A stretch of 21,920 nt of DNA. It comes from an uncultured Eggerthella sp. GTDB lineage: Bacteria; Actinomycetota; Coriobacteriia; Coriobacteriales; Eggerthellaceae. The stretch lies in NCBI GenBank assembly GCA_900547965.1, contig URJE01000022.1, forward strand, positions 1 to 21,920, in the 5' to 3' direction. The translations under genes and the position numbers were made by a program. Under the pieces are notes generated by a model. The model did no database searches and was not told where the DNA came from. It worked only from the letters and a program-made list of their open reading frames with translations. This document shows, piece after piece, positions 7,448-13,337 of the stretch (positions within the stretch are counted from its first letter, which is position 1; each line of letters opens with the position of its first letter).

Positions 7448-7786
7448 ATGAACGAACGTGAAACCGCTGCGCTGCAGGTTGAGGATCTTACCTATAACGC
7501 CGATGGACTTATCCCGTGCATCGTTCAGGACGAGCAAACCCGCGAAGTGCTGATGATGGCCTGGATGAACGAAGAAGCGGTGCGCCGCACCATCAGCCAG
7601 GGTACAACCTGGTTTTGGTCGCGTAGCCGTCAGAAATTCTGGCACAAGGGCGAAGAATCGGGCAATACGCAGAAGCTGGTTGAGCTTCGTTACGATTGTG
7701 ATGCCGACACCTTGCTCGCCATAGTGAACCCTGCAGGCCCTGCCTGCCATACGGGGGAAACCACCTGTTTCTACCGATCTTTCTAG
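7448..7786 (+). CDS. hisI: Phosphoribosyl-AMP cyclohydrolase
   Basis: Opens the adenine ring of phosphoribosyl-AMP, the third step of the pathway; it is a zinc/magnesium enzyme. It has 112 residues, the size of the stand-alone cyclohydrolase, without the HisE pyrophosphatase domain that is fused in many bacteria. Motifs are VLMMAWMNEEA, TWFWSRSRQKFWHKGEESGN, the metal-binding RYDCDADTLL, and the ending PAGPACHTGETTCFY. The ATG at 7448 is chosen because GAAAGGG lies five bases upstream. Earlier in-frame starts (ATG 7415 and further upstream) are possible but give N-termini outside the family pattern. It is the last his gene; hisE is not found in the window. Confidence 0.94.
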   Translation: MNERETAALQVEDLTYNADGLIPCIVQDEQTREVLMMAWMNEEAVRRTISQGTTWFWSRSRQKFWHKGEESGNTQKLVELRYDCDADTLLAIVNPAGPACHTGETTCFYRSF

Positions 7787-7787
7787 C

Positions 7788-7901
7788 ATGGCCGGCTCGC
7801 TGAAAACGTCAGGTGCGGAAGCACCGCCCCTCTTGCTTGGCCTTACTGTGGCTGCTCTGCTGGTTGCGGCTTTGGTTAAAAAACCCAGAAAGGCCGAGTG
7901 A
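7788..7901 (+). CDS. Very small single-span membrane protein (37 aa) upstream of the DUF5685 gene
   Basis: ATG at 7788 follows the hisI stop (TAG 7784-7786) by one base. The 37-codon frame ends with TGA at 7899-7901, overlapping the GTG start of the next gene by four bases (GTGA). The peptide has a short polar N-terminus, one hydrophobic stretch of about 19 residues (PPLLLGLTVAALLVAALV) and a positive end (KKPRKAE), a plausible single-pass protein. No Shine-Dalgarno is seen, so expression would rely on termination-reinitiation from hisI. The stop-start overlap with the next gene is the main support. Family unknown. Confidence 0.45.
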   Translation: MAGSLKTSGAEAPPLLLGLTVAALLVAALVKKPRKAE

Positions 7902-8776
7902 TCTGGGTGTTTGGCTATATTCTTCCCAACTTGGAAAGCTTGGGCGAAGAAGAGAAGCTTCGCTACCATGCGGTGTACTGTGGCGTATGCCGATCGATCC
8001 GTGCCCGCTATGGGCAGCGGTGCCGCTTGGCCGTTTCCTACGACATGACGTTTCTGGCTATGGTTTTGGGTTCGCTGTACGAGCCAGAAGAACATGCTTC
8101 GCAAAAGCGTTGCCCCGTGCATCCGATTCAGCCACGACAGGTGGCTCAGTCTGAGTTCACTGATTATGCGGCAGATCTTAGCATTGCCATGGCGTACCAC
8201 AAGTGCTTTGACGATTGGCGCGACGATCGTTCCGCCAAGGCAAGGGCGGCTGCGGTGGCGCTGGAAGTTCCATATCGTAAGGCGAAGCGCCGCATCCCCC
8301 AAGCCTGCCAAGCTATAGAGGAAGCCATGGCGGATATCCATGCCATAGAAGAAGCAGCGCTGGGTGAAGGCAACTGCCCCCAAGCCCCCGAGGACTCGTT
8401 GGTGGGTGGAGCGTCGAACCCTGATGCGGCGGCGAATCGCTTTGGGATTCTCTTAGGCAACTTGTTTGCCACCAAGGATGACTTTTGGGCAACGGATTTG
8501 CGGCGTTTTGGTGCGAGATTGGGAAAATTCGTCTATGTCATGGATGCCGTAATGGATCTGCGGCAAGATCAAGAGACGGGAAGCTACAACCCTTTTTCGT
8601 CTTCCGGTCGCTTGATCGAAGATTTTCGTGAAGACTTGGAGTTTCTCGCTGCAGCTACAGCCGATGCGTTTGAGCGCTTGCCGCTGGAGCGTGATGTGCA
8701 TGTGCTGCGCAGCGTGCTGTATTCCGGAATATGGCAACGCTACAACGCAGAAGAGAGCAAGGTAGAACATGGTTAA
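7898..8776 (+). CDS. DUF5685-family protein of unknown function
   Basis: It has 292 residues with a GTG start at 7898 and AGAAAGG four bases upstream. The start IWVFGYILPNLESL, then YHAVYCGVC (C28, C31), a long LAVSYDMTFLAMVL stretch and CPVHP (C72, H75), match my recollection of DUF5685 proteins of Firmicutes and Coriobacteria. The Cys/His set could bind a metal. The rest is predicted mostly helical, with two acidic clusters, DDWRDD (105-110) and DAVMDLRQD with D216, D220 and D224. No signal peptide is seen. It overlaps the upstream 37-codon ORF by four bases and the downstream J-domain gene by eight (ATGGTTAA), so the three are translationally coupled. This suggests it works with the J protein and the nearby Hsp70. 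The biochemical role is unknown. Confidence 0.8.
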   Translation: MIWVFGYILPNLESLGEEEKLRYHAVYCGVCRSIRARYGQRCRLAVSYDMTFLAMVLGSLYEPEEHASQKRCPVHPIQPRQVAQSEFTDYAADLSIAMAYHKCFDDWRDDRSAKARAAAVALEVPYRKAKRRIPQACQAIEEAMADIHAIEEAALGEGNCPQAPEDSLVGGASNPDAAANRFGILLGNLFATKDDFWATDLRRFGARLGKFVYVMDAVMDLRQDQETGSYNPFSSSGRLIEDFREDLEFLAAATADAFERLPLERDVHVLRSVLYSGIWQRYNAEESKVEHG

Positions 8777-9563
8777 GAACCCATACGAGGTTCTGGGCGT
8801 AAGTCCTGGCGCGTCGGCGGATGAAGTAAAGAAGGCCTATCGCAAGAAGGCACGTGAGAATCATCCCGATTTGAACCCGAACGACCCCAAGGCCGCCGAG
8901 CGCATGAATGAGGTCAACGAGGCATACGATCGCATAATCAATCCCGAAAAGTATGTGGCAAGCGATGCGCGTGCTGCAGCAAGTGGCGCAGGCGCAGGCT
9001 ATCAGGGCCAGGGAAACCCTTTTGCGGGTAACCCTTACACGCGCGGATCGTACACGGGAACTGGCCAGCAGGGGCAGGGCGGCCACCAGTCGCAAGGGCC
9101 TTACGGTTGGACCACGGTCGATTTCGAGGATCTGTTCGGCTTTGGGGGCTTTGGCGCTTCTGCTCCCATTCACCCCGAGGCTTCGGCTACCGATAGCGCT
9201 ACGGTGCGTAGTGCCATTGAGGCTATCAATGCCGGTCGCTACGATCAGGCTCTTTCTTTGCTGGGCAGTGTTGTGAGCGCTGAGCGCAATGCTCGTTGGT
9301 ACTACCTAAGCGCGCTTGCGAATAAAGGCGCGGGCAATATGCTGGTTGCGCTTGAGCATATTCGCAAAGCGGTGAAGCTCGATCCGAACAATACCGACTA
9401 TCGCCGCGCCTATCAGCAGTTCCAGATGGCTGGGCAATCCTATCAGCAAGAGGGCACCAAGCGTGGTTTTACCATAAGCGCTATGGATCCGGGCCTTATC
9501 TGCTGCGGGTTGTGCTTGGCGCAGTACGCTTGTGCGGCGCTGGGGCGTGGCGTGTACTTTTAG
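8769..9563 (+). CDS. J-domain co-chaperone with TPR-like C-terminal half
   Basis: It has 264 residues. Residues 4-60 are a J domain: YEVLGVSPGASADEVKKAYR, the HPD tripeptide at 32-34, and NEVNEAYDRI. J domains stimulate Hsp70 ATPase. Next is a Gly/Gln-rich linker (about 75-125) and a helical TPR-like part (about 140-220: AINAGRYDQALSLL, ARWYYLSALANKGAGN, ALEHIRKAVKLDPNN). The last 27 residues carry C245, C246, C249 and C255. The zinc-finger and C-terminal domains of true DnaJ are absent, so this is a class C (DnaJ-like) protein. The ATG overlaps the end of the DUF5685 gene by eight bases, with AAGG about eight bases upstream. A strong terminator follows, and dnaK begins about 220 bp later. 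It is probably a specialised partner of that Hsp70. Confidence 0.88.
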   Translation: MVKNPYEVLGVSPGASADEVKKAYRKKARENHPDLNPNDPKAAERMNEVNEAYDRIINPEKYVASDARAAASGAGAGYQGQGNPFAGNPYTRGSYTGTGQQGQGGHQSQGPYGWTTVDFEDLFGFGGFGASAPIHPEASATDSATVRSAIEAINAGRYDQALSLLGSVVSAERNARWYYLSALANKGAGNMLVALEHIRKAVKLDPNNTDYRRAYQQFQMAGQSYQQEGTKRGFTISAMDPGLICCGLCLAQYACAALGRGVYF

Positions 9564-9564
9564 C

Positions 9565-9614
9565 AAAAAAGCGAAGCCGAAGGGGCGATGCTCCCGATAG
9601 GCTTCGCTTTTTTT
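9565..9614 (+). terminator. Rho-independent terminator after the J-domain gene
   Basis: A 14-bp perfect stem (AAAAAAGCGAAGCC at 9565-9578 with GGCTTCGCTTTTTT at 9600-9613), a 21-base loop with secondary pairing, and a run of seven T. It starts one base after the stop codon. Because A and T runs flank the stem it could act in both directions. Confidence 0.93.
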
Positions 9615-9782
9615 GTTGTTGTGCAGATGGGAAATGAAAAAGCAGCTGCATAGTGCGGTTTGCGCCATTGGGTTTCGGCTGGGCATCCAGCGTGGTTTGA
9701 AAAGCTCGATCCTTTGGGGCAAGTTGGCGCACCTGCTCTCTCGACGTCTTATGGAAAAGACAAACAAATAAGGAGGACCCGT

Positions 9783-11573
9783 ATGGGTGCGACAATAGGA
9801 ATCGATCTCGGCACCACCAATAGCTGCATGGCGGCAATGGAGGGTGGCCGCGTAACCATTATCCCCAACGCGGAGGGGGAACGAACCACGCCAAGTGTGG
9901 TGGCTTTTTCGAAAGAAGGCGAACGTTTGGTGGGCAGCATCGCTCAGCGGCAAGCGGTGGTAAACCCCGACCGAACAATTTCTTCGGTTAAGCGCCATAT
10001 GGGCGGTAAGTGGAAGGCCCGGGTGGACGGAAAGTCGTTTACCCCTCAGGAAATCTCTGCCATGATCCTGCGCAAAATGCGCCGAGATGCCGAACAGTAC
10101 CTGGGTAGGGATGTTACCGATGCCGTTATCACGGTACCAGCATATTTCGATGATTCGCAGCGTCAAGCTACCAAAGATGCGGGCCGTATTGCTGGCTTGA
10201 ATGTGCTGCGCATCATCAATGAACCCACGAGTGCTGCGTTGGCGTACGGCTTGGACAACGGCACGCCCCAGAAGGTTATGGTGTATGACCTGGGTGGTGG
10301 CACCTTTGACGTTTCCATCATCGAAATCGGTGGTGATGTCATTGAAGTGCTGGCGACATCGGGCGACAACCATCTGGGCGGCGACGACTTCGACGAGCGT
10401 TTGGTGGACTATATTGTTCAGACGTTCAAGCGTGAACAGGGCGAAGACCTGCATGGGAACCCTATGGCAATGCAGCGTGTGATGGAAGCGGCTGAACAGG
10501 CCAAAAAAGAGCTTTCCACTGCGCTTTCCGCCCAGATAAACTTGCCGTTTATCTCGCAGAATTCCCAAGGTCCCGTTCATCTGGATATGACGGTTACCCG
10601 CGCCGAATTTGAGCAGATGACGCGCGATTTGGTAGAACGCACCACCGCTCCTGTTCGAATGGCCCTCGATGATGCGGGCATTGCCCCATTCGAGCTTGGA
10701 TGTGTTTTGCTGGTGGGCGGTTCGACGCGTATCCCCGCTGTTCAGGAGCATGTGCGTCGTATTACGGGCAAAGAGCCTTCTGCATCGGTCAACCCTGACG
10801 AATGCGTGGCAACGGGAGCTGCGATTCAGGGCGATACGCTTTCTGGTGCTACTACGGGCATCGTTCGCTCAAACAGCTTGCTGCTGCTTGATGTGACACC
10901 GCTTTCGCTTTCTATTGAAACCGTGGGCGGTGTGGCAACTCGTCTGGTGGAACGCAATTCCACGCTGCCTGTGCATTACTCAAAGACCTTCAGCACGGCG
11001 GCATCTTTCCAGACCAGCGTTGAGGTCAAGGTCTTGCAGGGCGAACGTCCTATGGCTAAGGACAACAAGGCAATTGGTACTTTCCGTTTGAAGGGGATTA
11101 AGCGCGCTCCTGCGGGGGTTCCGCAAATCGAGGTGACGTTCGATATCGATGCCAACGGCATCCTTACTGTTTCCGCCAAGGACTTGGACACGGGAAAAGA
11201 ACAGTCGATCACCATCGATGATTCCGACCGTATGTCTGACGATGAAATACAGCAAGCTATCAATGATGCTGAGGAATATGCCGAGGAAGATGAGTTCCGC
11301 CGCGCCACCATGGAAGTGCGCCAACGCGCCGAAAAGCTCCTTTCCGAAGTGGATTCGGCACTCTCTGCGGCAGGAAAGCAGCTTGAAAAGTCGGAGAAAA
11401 AGCAGGTGAAAGCCGATGCCGCCGAGCTGCGACGCATCTTGATGAGGCGACCGGGCAAGAAAGAACGGGCCAATCCGGAAGAAGAGGGAAGGCGTATTGT
11501 GGTTGCGGCAGAAAAGCTGGATCGATCCAGTGCCCGCCTTCGCGAATTGGCCAGCCAGCAGCAAAGTTCGTAG
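9783..11573 (+). CDS. dnaK: Hsp70 chaperone DnaK (short-lid form)
   Basis: An ATP-driven chaperone of 596 residues. The nucleotide-binding domain (about 1-365) shows IGIDLGTTNS, VITVPAYFDDSQRQATKDAG, DLGGGTFDVSI and LLVGGSTRIPAVQEH. The interdomain linker is LLLLDVTPLSL (about 367-377). The substrate-binding beta domain (to about 490) includes GERPMAKDN and DIDANGILTVSAKD. The alpha lid is basic, about 105 residues, and ends in LASQQQSS; it lacks the usual Gly-rich and acidic tail, so the protein is 20-40 residues shorter than canonical DnaK. The ATG at 9783 has AAGGAGGA seven bases upstream; an upstream in-frame ATG (9660) lies in the leader and is unlikely. No grpE or hspR follows, and no CIRCE or HAIR box is evident in 9615-9782. 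It may be a second Hsp70 serving the adjacent J protein. Confidence 0.93.
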   Translation: MGATIGIDLGTTNSCMAAMEGGRVTIIPNAEGERTTPSVVAFSKEGERLVGSIAQRQAVVNPDRTISSVKRHMGGKWKARVDGKSFTPQEISAMILRKMRRDAEQYLGRDVTDAVITVPAYFDDSQRQATKDAGRIAGLNVLRIINEPTSAALAYGLDNGTPQKVMVYDLGGGTFDVSIIEIGGDVIEVLATSGDNHLGGDDFDERLVDYIVQTFKREQGEDLHGNPMAMQRVMEAAEQAKKELSTALSAQINLPFISQNSQGPVHLDMTVTRAEFEQMTRDLVERTTAPVRMALDDAGIAPFELGCVLLVGGSTRIPAVQEHVRRITGKEPSASVNPDECVATGAAIQGDTLSGATTGIVRSNSLLLLDVTPLSLSIETVGGVATRLVERNSTLPVHYSKTFSTAASFQTSVEVKVLQGERPMAKDNKAIGTFRLKGIKRAPAGVPQIEVTFDIDANGILTVSAKDLDTGKEQSITIDDSDRMSDDEIQQAINDAEEYAEEDEFRRATMEVRQRAEKLLSEVDSALSAAGKQLEKSEKKQVKADAAELRRILMRRPGKKERANPEEEGRRIVVAAEKLDRSSARLRELASQQQSS

Positions 11574-11663
11574 CCTGCGGTGGCTAGCTTGCGGCTTTCG
11601 GCGCAGCCGGTCGAGTGCATGGCTTTGCCCCGACGTGTCTAAGCGCAAGTTTTATGGCTTTCG

Positions 11664-11692
11664 TGAGGGTGCGCGCTATGAAATGCTATACT
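11664..11692 (+). promoter_or_regulatory. Possible promoter of the pheS-pheT T-box transcript
   Basis: TATACT at 11687-11692 is a good -10 hexamer. The 17-bp-spaced -35 position (TGAGGG at 11664-11669) is poor. The predicted start near 11700 would place the T-box Stem I at the very 5' end of the RNA, as expected. The 11574-11663 stretch after dnaK shows no clear terminator, so read-through from dnaK is possible. Confidence 0.35.
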
Positions 11693-11704
11693 TCCCAACA
11701 TATG

Positions 11705-11980
11705 CGATGACGAAGACAGCGCAGTGCTATACCGCAAGCTCACAGAGAGGGGCCCTTGGCTGAAAGGTTCCAGCAAGCGTGCAGTGCGATTCCCTTCACC
11801 AGCATCGGAGTAAAAGCAGGGTGGCTTTGCCATGGATGTTATTAGCCCCGACGGGAGCTCCCGTTACAGAGCAGCATAAGTGGGTGCTTGTGCGGGTTTT
11901 ACCGGACAGCATCAACCAGGGTGGTACCGCGAGAGCCCTTCTCGTCCTTGGATTTACCAAGACGAGAAGGGCTCTTTTTT
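11705..11980 (+). promoter_or_regulatory. T-box riboswitch (tRNA-Phe responsive) upstream of pheS
   Basis: The leader has the diagnostic T-box sequence AGGGTGGTACCGCG at 11918-11931, whose bulge pairs with the uncharged tRNA acceptor end. It is followed at once by an intrinsic terminator. A Stem I can be drawn from CGATG (11705-11709) to CATCG (11803-11807). In its 3' side lie two UUC (Phe) triplets, 11790-11792 and 11795-11797; the second is followed by A, as is common for the specifier codon, and either gives Phe. Uncharged tRNA-Phe should stabilise the antiterminator and allow pheS-pheT transcription. This is the transcription-attenuation type seen in Firmicutes, not the translational type common in other Actinobacteria. 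Confidence 0.93.
11932..11980 (+). terminator. Regulated intrinsic terminator of the T-box
   Basis: AGAGCCCTTCTCGTC (11932-11946) pairs with GACGAGAAGGGCTCT (11961-11975), extended by TTGG/CCAA around a five-base loop, and followed by a T run. It immediately follows the T-box motif, so its 5' arm overlaps the alternative antiterminator. A further 8-bp hairpin (GGAACGCT 11989-11996 with AGCGTTCC 12007-12014) lies between it and the pheS Shine-Dalgarno. Confidence 0.93.
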
Positions 11981-12042
11981 ATGTGCTGGGAACGCTTTCC
12001 TTGGGCAGCGTTCCTGCGGAAGTTGAAGAAAGGTTGCAAGGA

Positions 12043-13125
12043 ATGTCAGTTATCGACGATATCAAGTCCCTGCATGTCGATACGCTCACTGCTATCGGCA
12101 AAGTGCCTAACACCGATGCGCTGGAGAAGATCCGCGTAGAGGTTGTGGGCAAATCCGGTACGCTTACCGGCTACCTGCGTGCTATGGGTCAGGTTGCCAA
12201 AGAGCATCGCGCTGAAGTGGGTAAGACGGTAAACGCTGCCCGCAATGAAATCGAGGCAGCGCTGGAAGCCAAGAAGCGCGAACTCGCCCATGCAGAACTC
12301 GAGGCTCGCATGGAAGCCGATGCCATCGACATCACGTTGCCTGGCCGCTCCCAGCAAATGGGCACGCGTCACCTGATCAACGCCATTTCCGATGAAATCT
12401 CCGAGATCTTCCTGGGTCTCGGCTACACCGTTGCAACCGGCCCTGAGGTTGAAACCGACTGGTACAACTTCACGGCGCTGAATGCCCCTGCCGATCACCC
12501 CAGCCGCTCCATGCAGGATACGTTCTATGTGCGCGACCTTTCGGGCGAGCAGTCGAACGTTCGCGGCGAGTCCGACGTGCTGCTGCGCACTCAGACTTCC
12601 GGTGTTCAGGTTCACGTTATGGAAGACCAGGATCTTCCTATTTACATCATTGCTCCTGGCAAGGTATATCGTCGCGACGTTGCCGATCCTTCGCACCTTC
12701 CCCAGTTCACGCAGTGCGAAGGCCTGGTGGTGGACAAGAACATCACGTTCGGCGACCTGAAGGGCACGCTCGAATACTTCTGCAAGCAGATGTTCGGCCC
12801 CGATCGCAAGACTCGCTTCCGTGCGCATTTCTTCCCGTTCACCGAGCCTTCCGCTGAAGCCGACGTAAGCTGCGGCGTATGCGGTGGTACTGGCCACCTG
12901 CACGACGGCGAACGTTGCCGCATGTGCAAAGGCACTGGCTGGCTGGAGATTCTGGGCTGCGGCATGGTTGACCCGAACGTTTTGCGCATGTCCGGCATCG
13001 ACCCTGAGGTGTATTCCGGCTTCGCCTTCGGCGTAGGCGTGGAGCGTGTGGCTTGCCTGAAGTACAACGTACCCGACCTCCGAATGCTGCTGGAGGGCGA
13101 TATGCGCTTCTTGCGTCAGTTCTAG
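12043..13125 (+). CDS. pheS: Phenylalanyl-tRNA synthetase alpha subunit
   Basis: PheS carries the class II catalytic core that activates phenylalanine and charges tRNA-Phe within the alpha2-beta2 enzyme. It has 360 residues. There is an N-terminal coiled coil (about 1-100), then class II motifs: HLINAISDEISEIFLGLGY, the substrate loop NFTALNAPADHPSRSMQDTFY, LLRTQTSGVQ, VYRRDVADPSHLPQFTQCEG (motif 2) and GVGVERVACLKY (motif 3). Unusual is an insert within the motif after TEPSAEADVSC: C277GVCGGTG and C292RMCKGTG form two CxxCxGxG knuckles, a likely zinc site. The ATG at 12043 is chosen for AGAAAGG nine bases upstream and a normal PheS N-terminus (MSVIDDIKSL). An open frame runs back through the T-box leader to 11779, but it is non-coding RNA. 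pheT lies 212 bp downstream. Confidence 0.96.
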   Translation: MSVIDDIKSLHVDTLTAIGKVPNTDALEKIRVEVVGKSGTLTGYLRAMGQVAKEHRAEVGKTVNAARNEIEAALEAKKRELAHAELEARMEADAIDITLPGRSQQMGTRHLINAISDEISEIFLGLGYTVATGPEVETDWYNFTALNAPADHPSRSMQDTFYVRDLSGEQSNVRGESDVLLRTQTSGVQVHVMEDQDLPIYIIAPGKVYRRDVADPSHLPQFTQCEGLVVDKNITFGDLKGTLEYFCKQMFGPDRKTRFRAHFFPFTEPSAEADVSCGVCGGTGHLHDGERCRMCKGTGWLEILGCGMVDPNVLRMSGIDPEVYSGFAFGVGVERVACLKYNVPDLRMLLEGDMRFLRQF

Positions 13126-13171
13126 CGGAGTTGCGCCGGCAATCGGCCGGCCAACGAACGGAACCGATGCT

Positions 13172-13315
13172 ATGGCCAACTATGGCAGCGCACCTGGCGC
13201 TCAAGAGGGTTACGCGTACACCGTGCGCCTAGCGCCCTTCTTTGCGCCAGCCCTGCTCGCCATAATTGCCCTCGCTGACTTTGTTTCAACCAGGGATTCT
13301 TGGTTGGTTGAATAG
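13172..13315 (+). CDS. Small hypothetical membrane protein (47 aa) between pheS and pheT
   Basis: ATG at 13172 opens a 47-codon frame to TAG at 13313-13315. A polar N-terminus (MANYGSAPGAQEGYAYTVR) is followed by one hydrophobic segment (LAPFFAPALLAIIALADFV, about residues 20-38) and a short tail ending WLVE. The Shine-Dalgarno is weak (CGGAA, nine bases upstream). It occupies most of the 212-bp gap inside the pheST operon, where a gap of this size is unusual. The family is not recognised. The last codons overlap an inverted repeat (TTCAACCA ... TGGTTGAA). It could be a chance frame in a spacer. Confidence 0.4.
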   Translation: MANYGSAPGAQEGYAYTVRLAPFFAPALLAIIALADFVSTRDSWLVE

Positions 13316-13337
13316 TTCTAACTAGAAAGAGACGAAC

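Noticed and set aside
9615..9782. Heat-shock operator (CIRCE or HAIR) before dnaK
   Set aside because: I looked for TTAGCACTC/GAGTGCTAA and CTTGAGT/ACTCAAG arrangements and found none; only the strong AAGGAGGA site is clear.
9306..10751. 481-codon minus-strand frame opposite the J-domain gene and dnaK
   Set aside because: It crosses a clear terminator and two certain genes and shows no family motifs, so it is a shadow frame.
11779..12042. N-terminal extension of pheS through the leader
   Set aside because: The stretch is the T-box RNA with its terminator; PheS homologues begin at about MSVIDDIKSL, and a Shine-Dalgarno precedes 12043.
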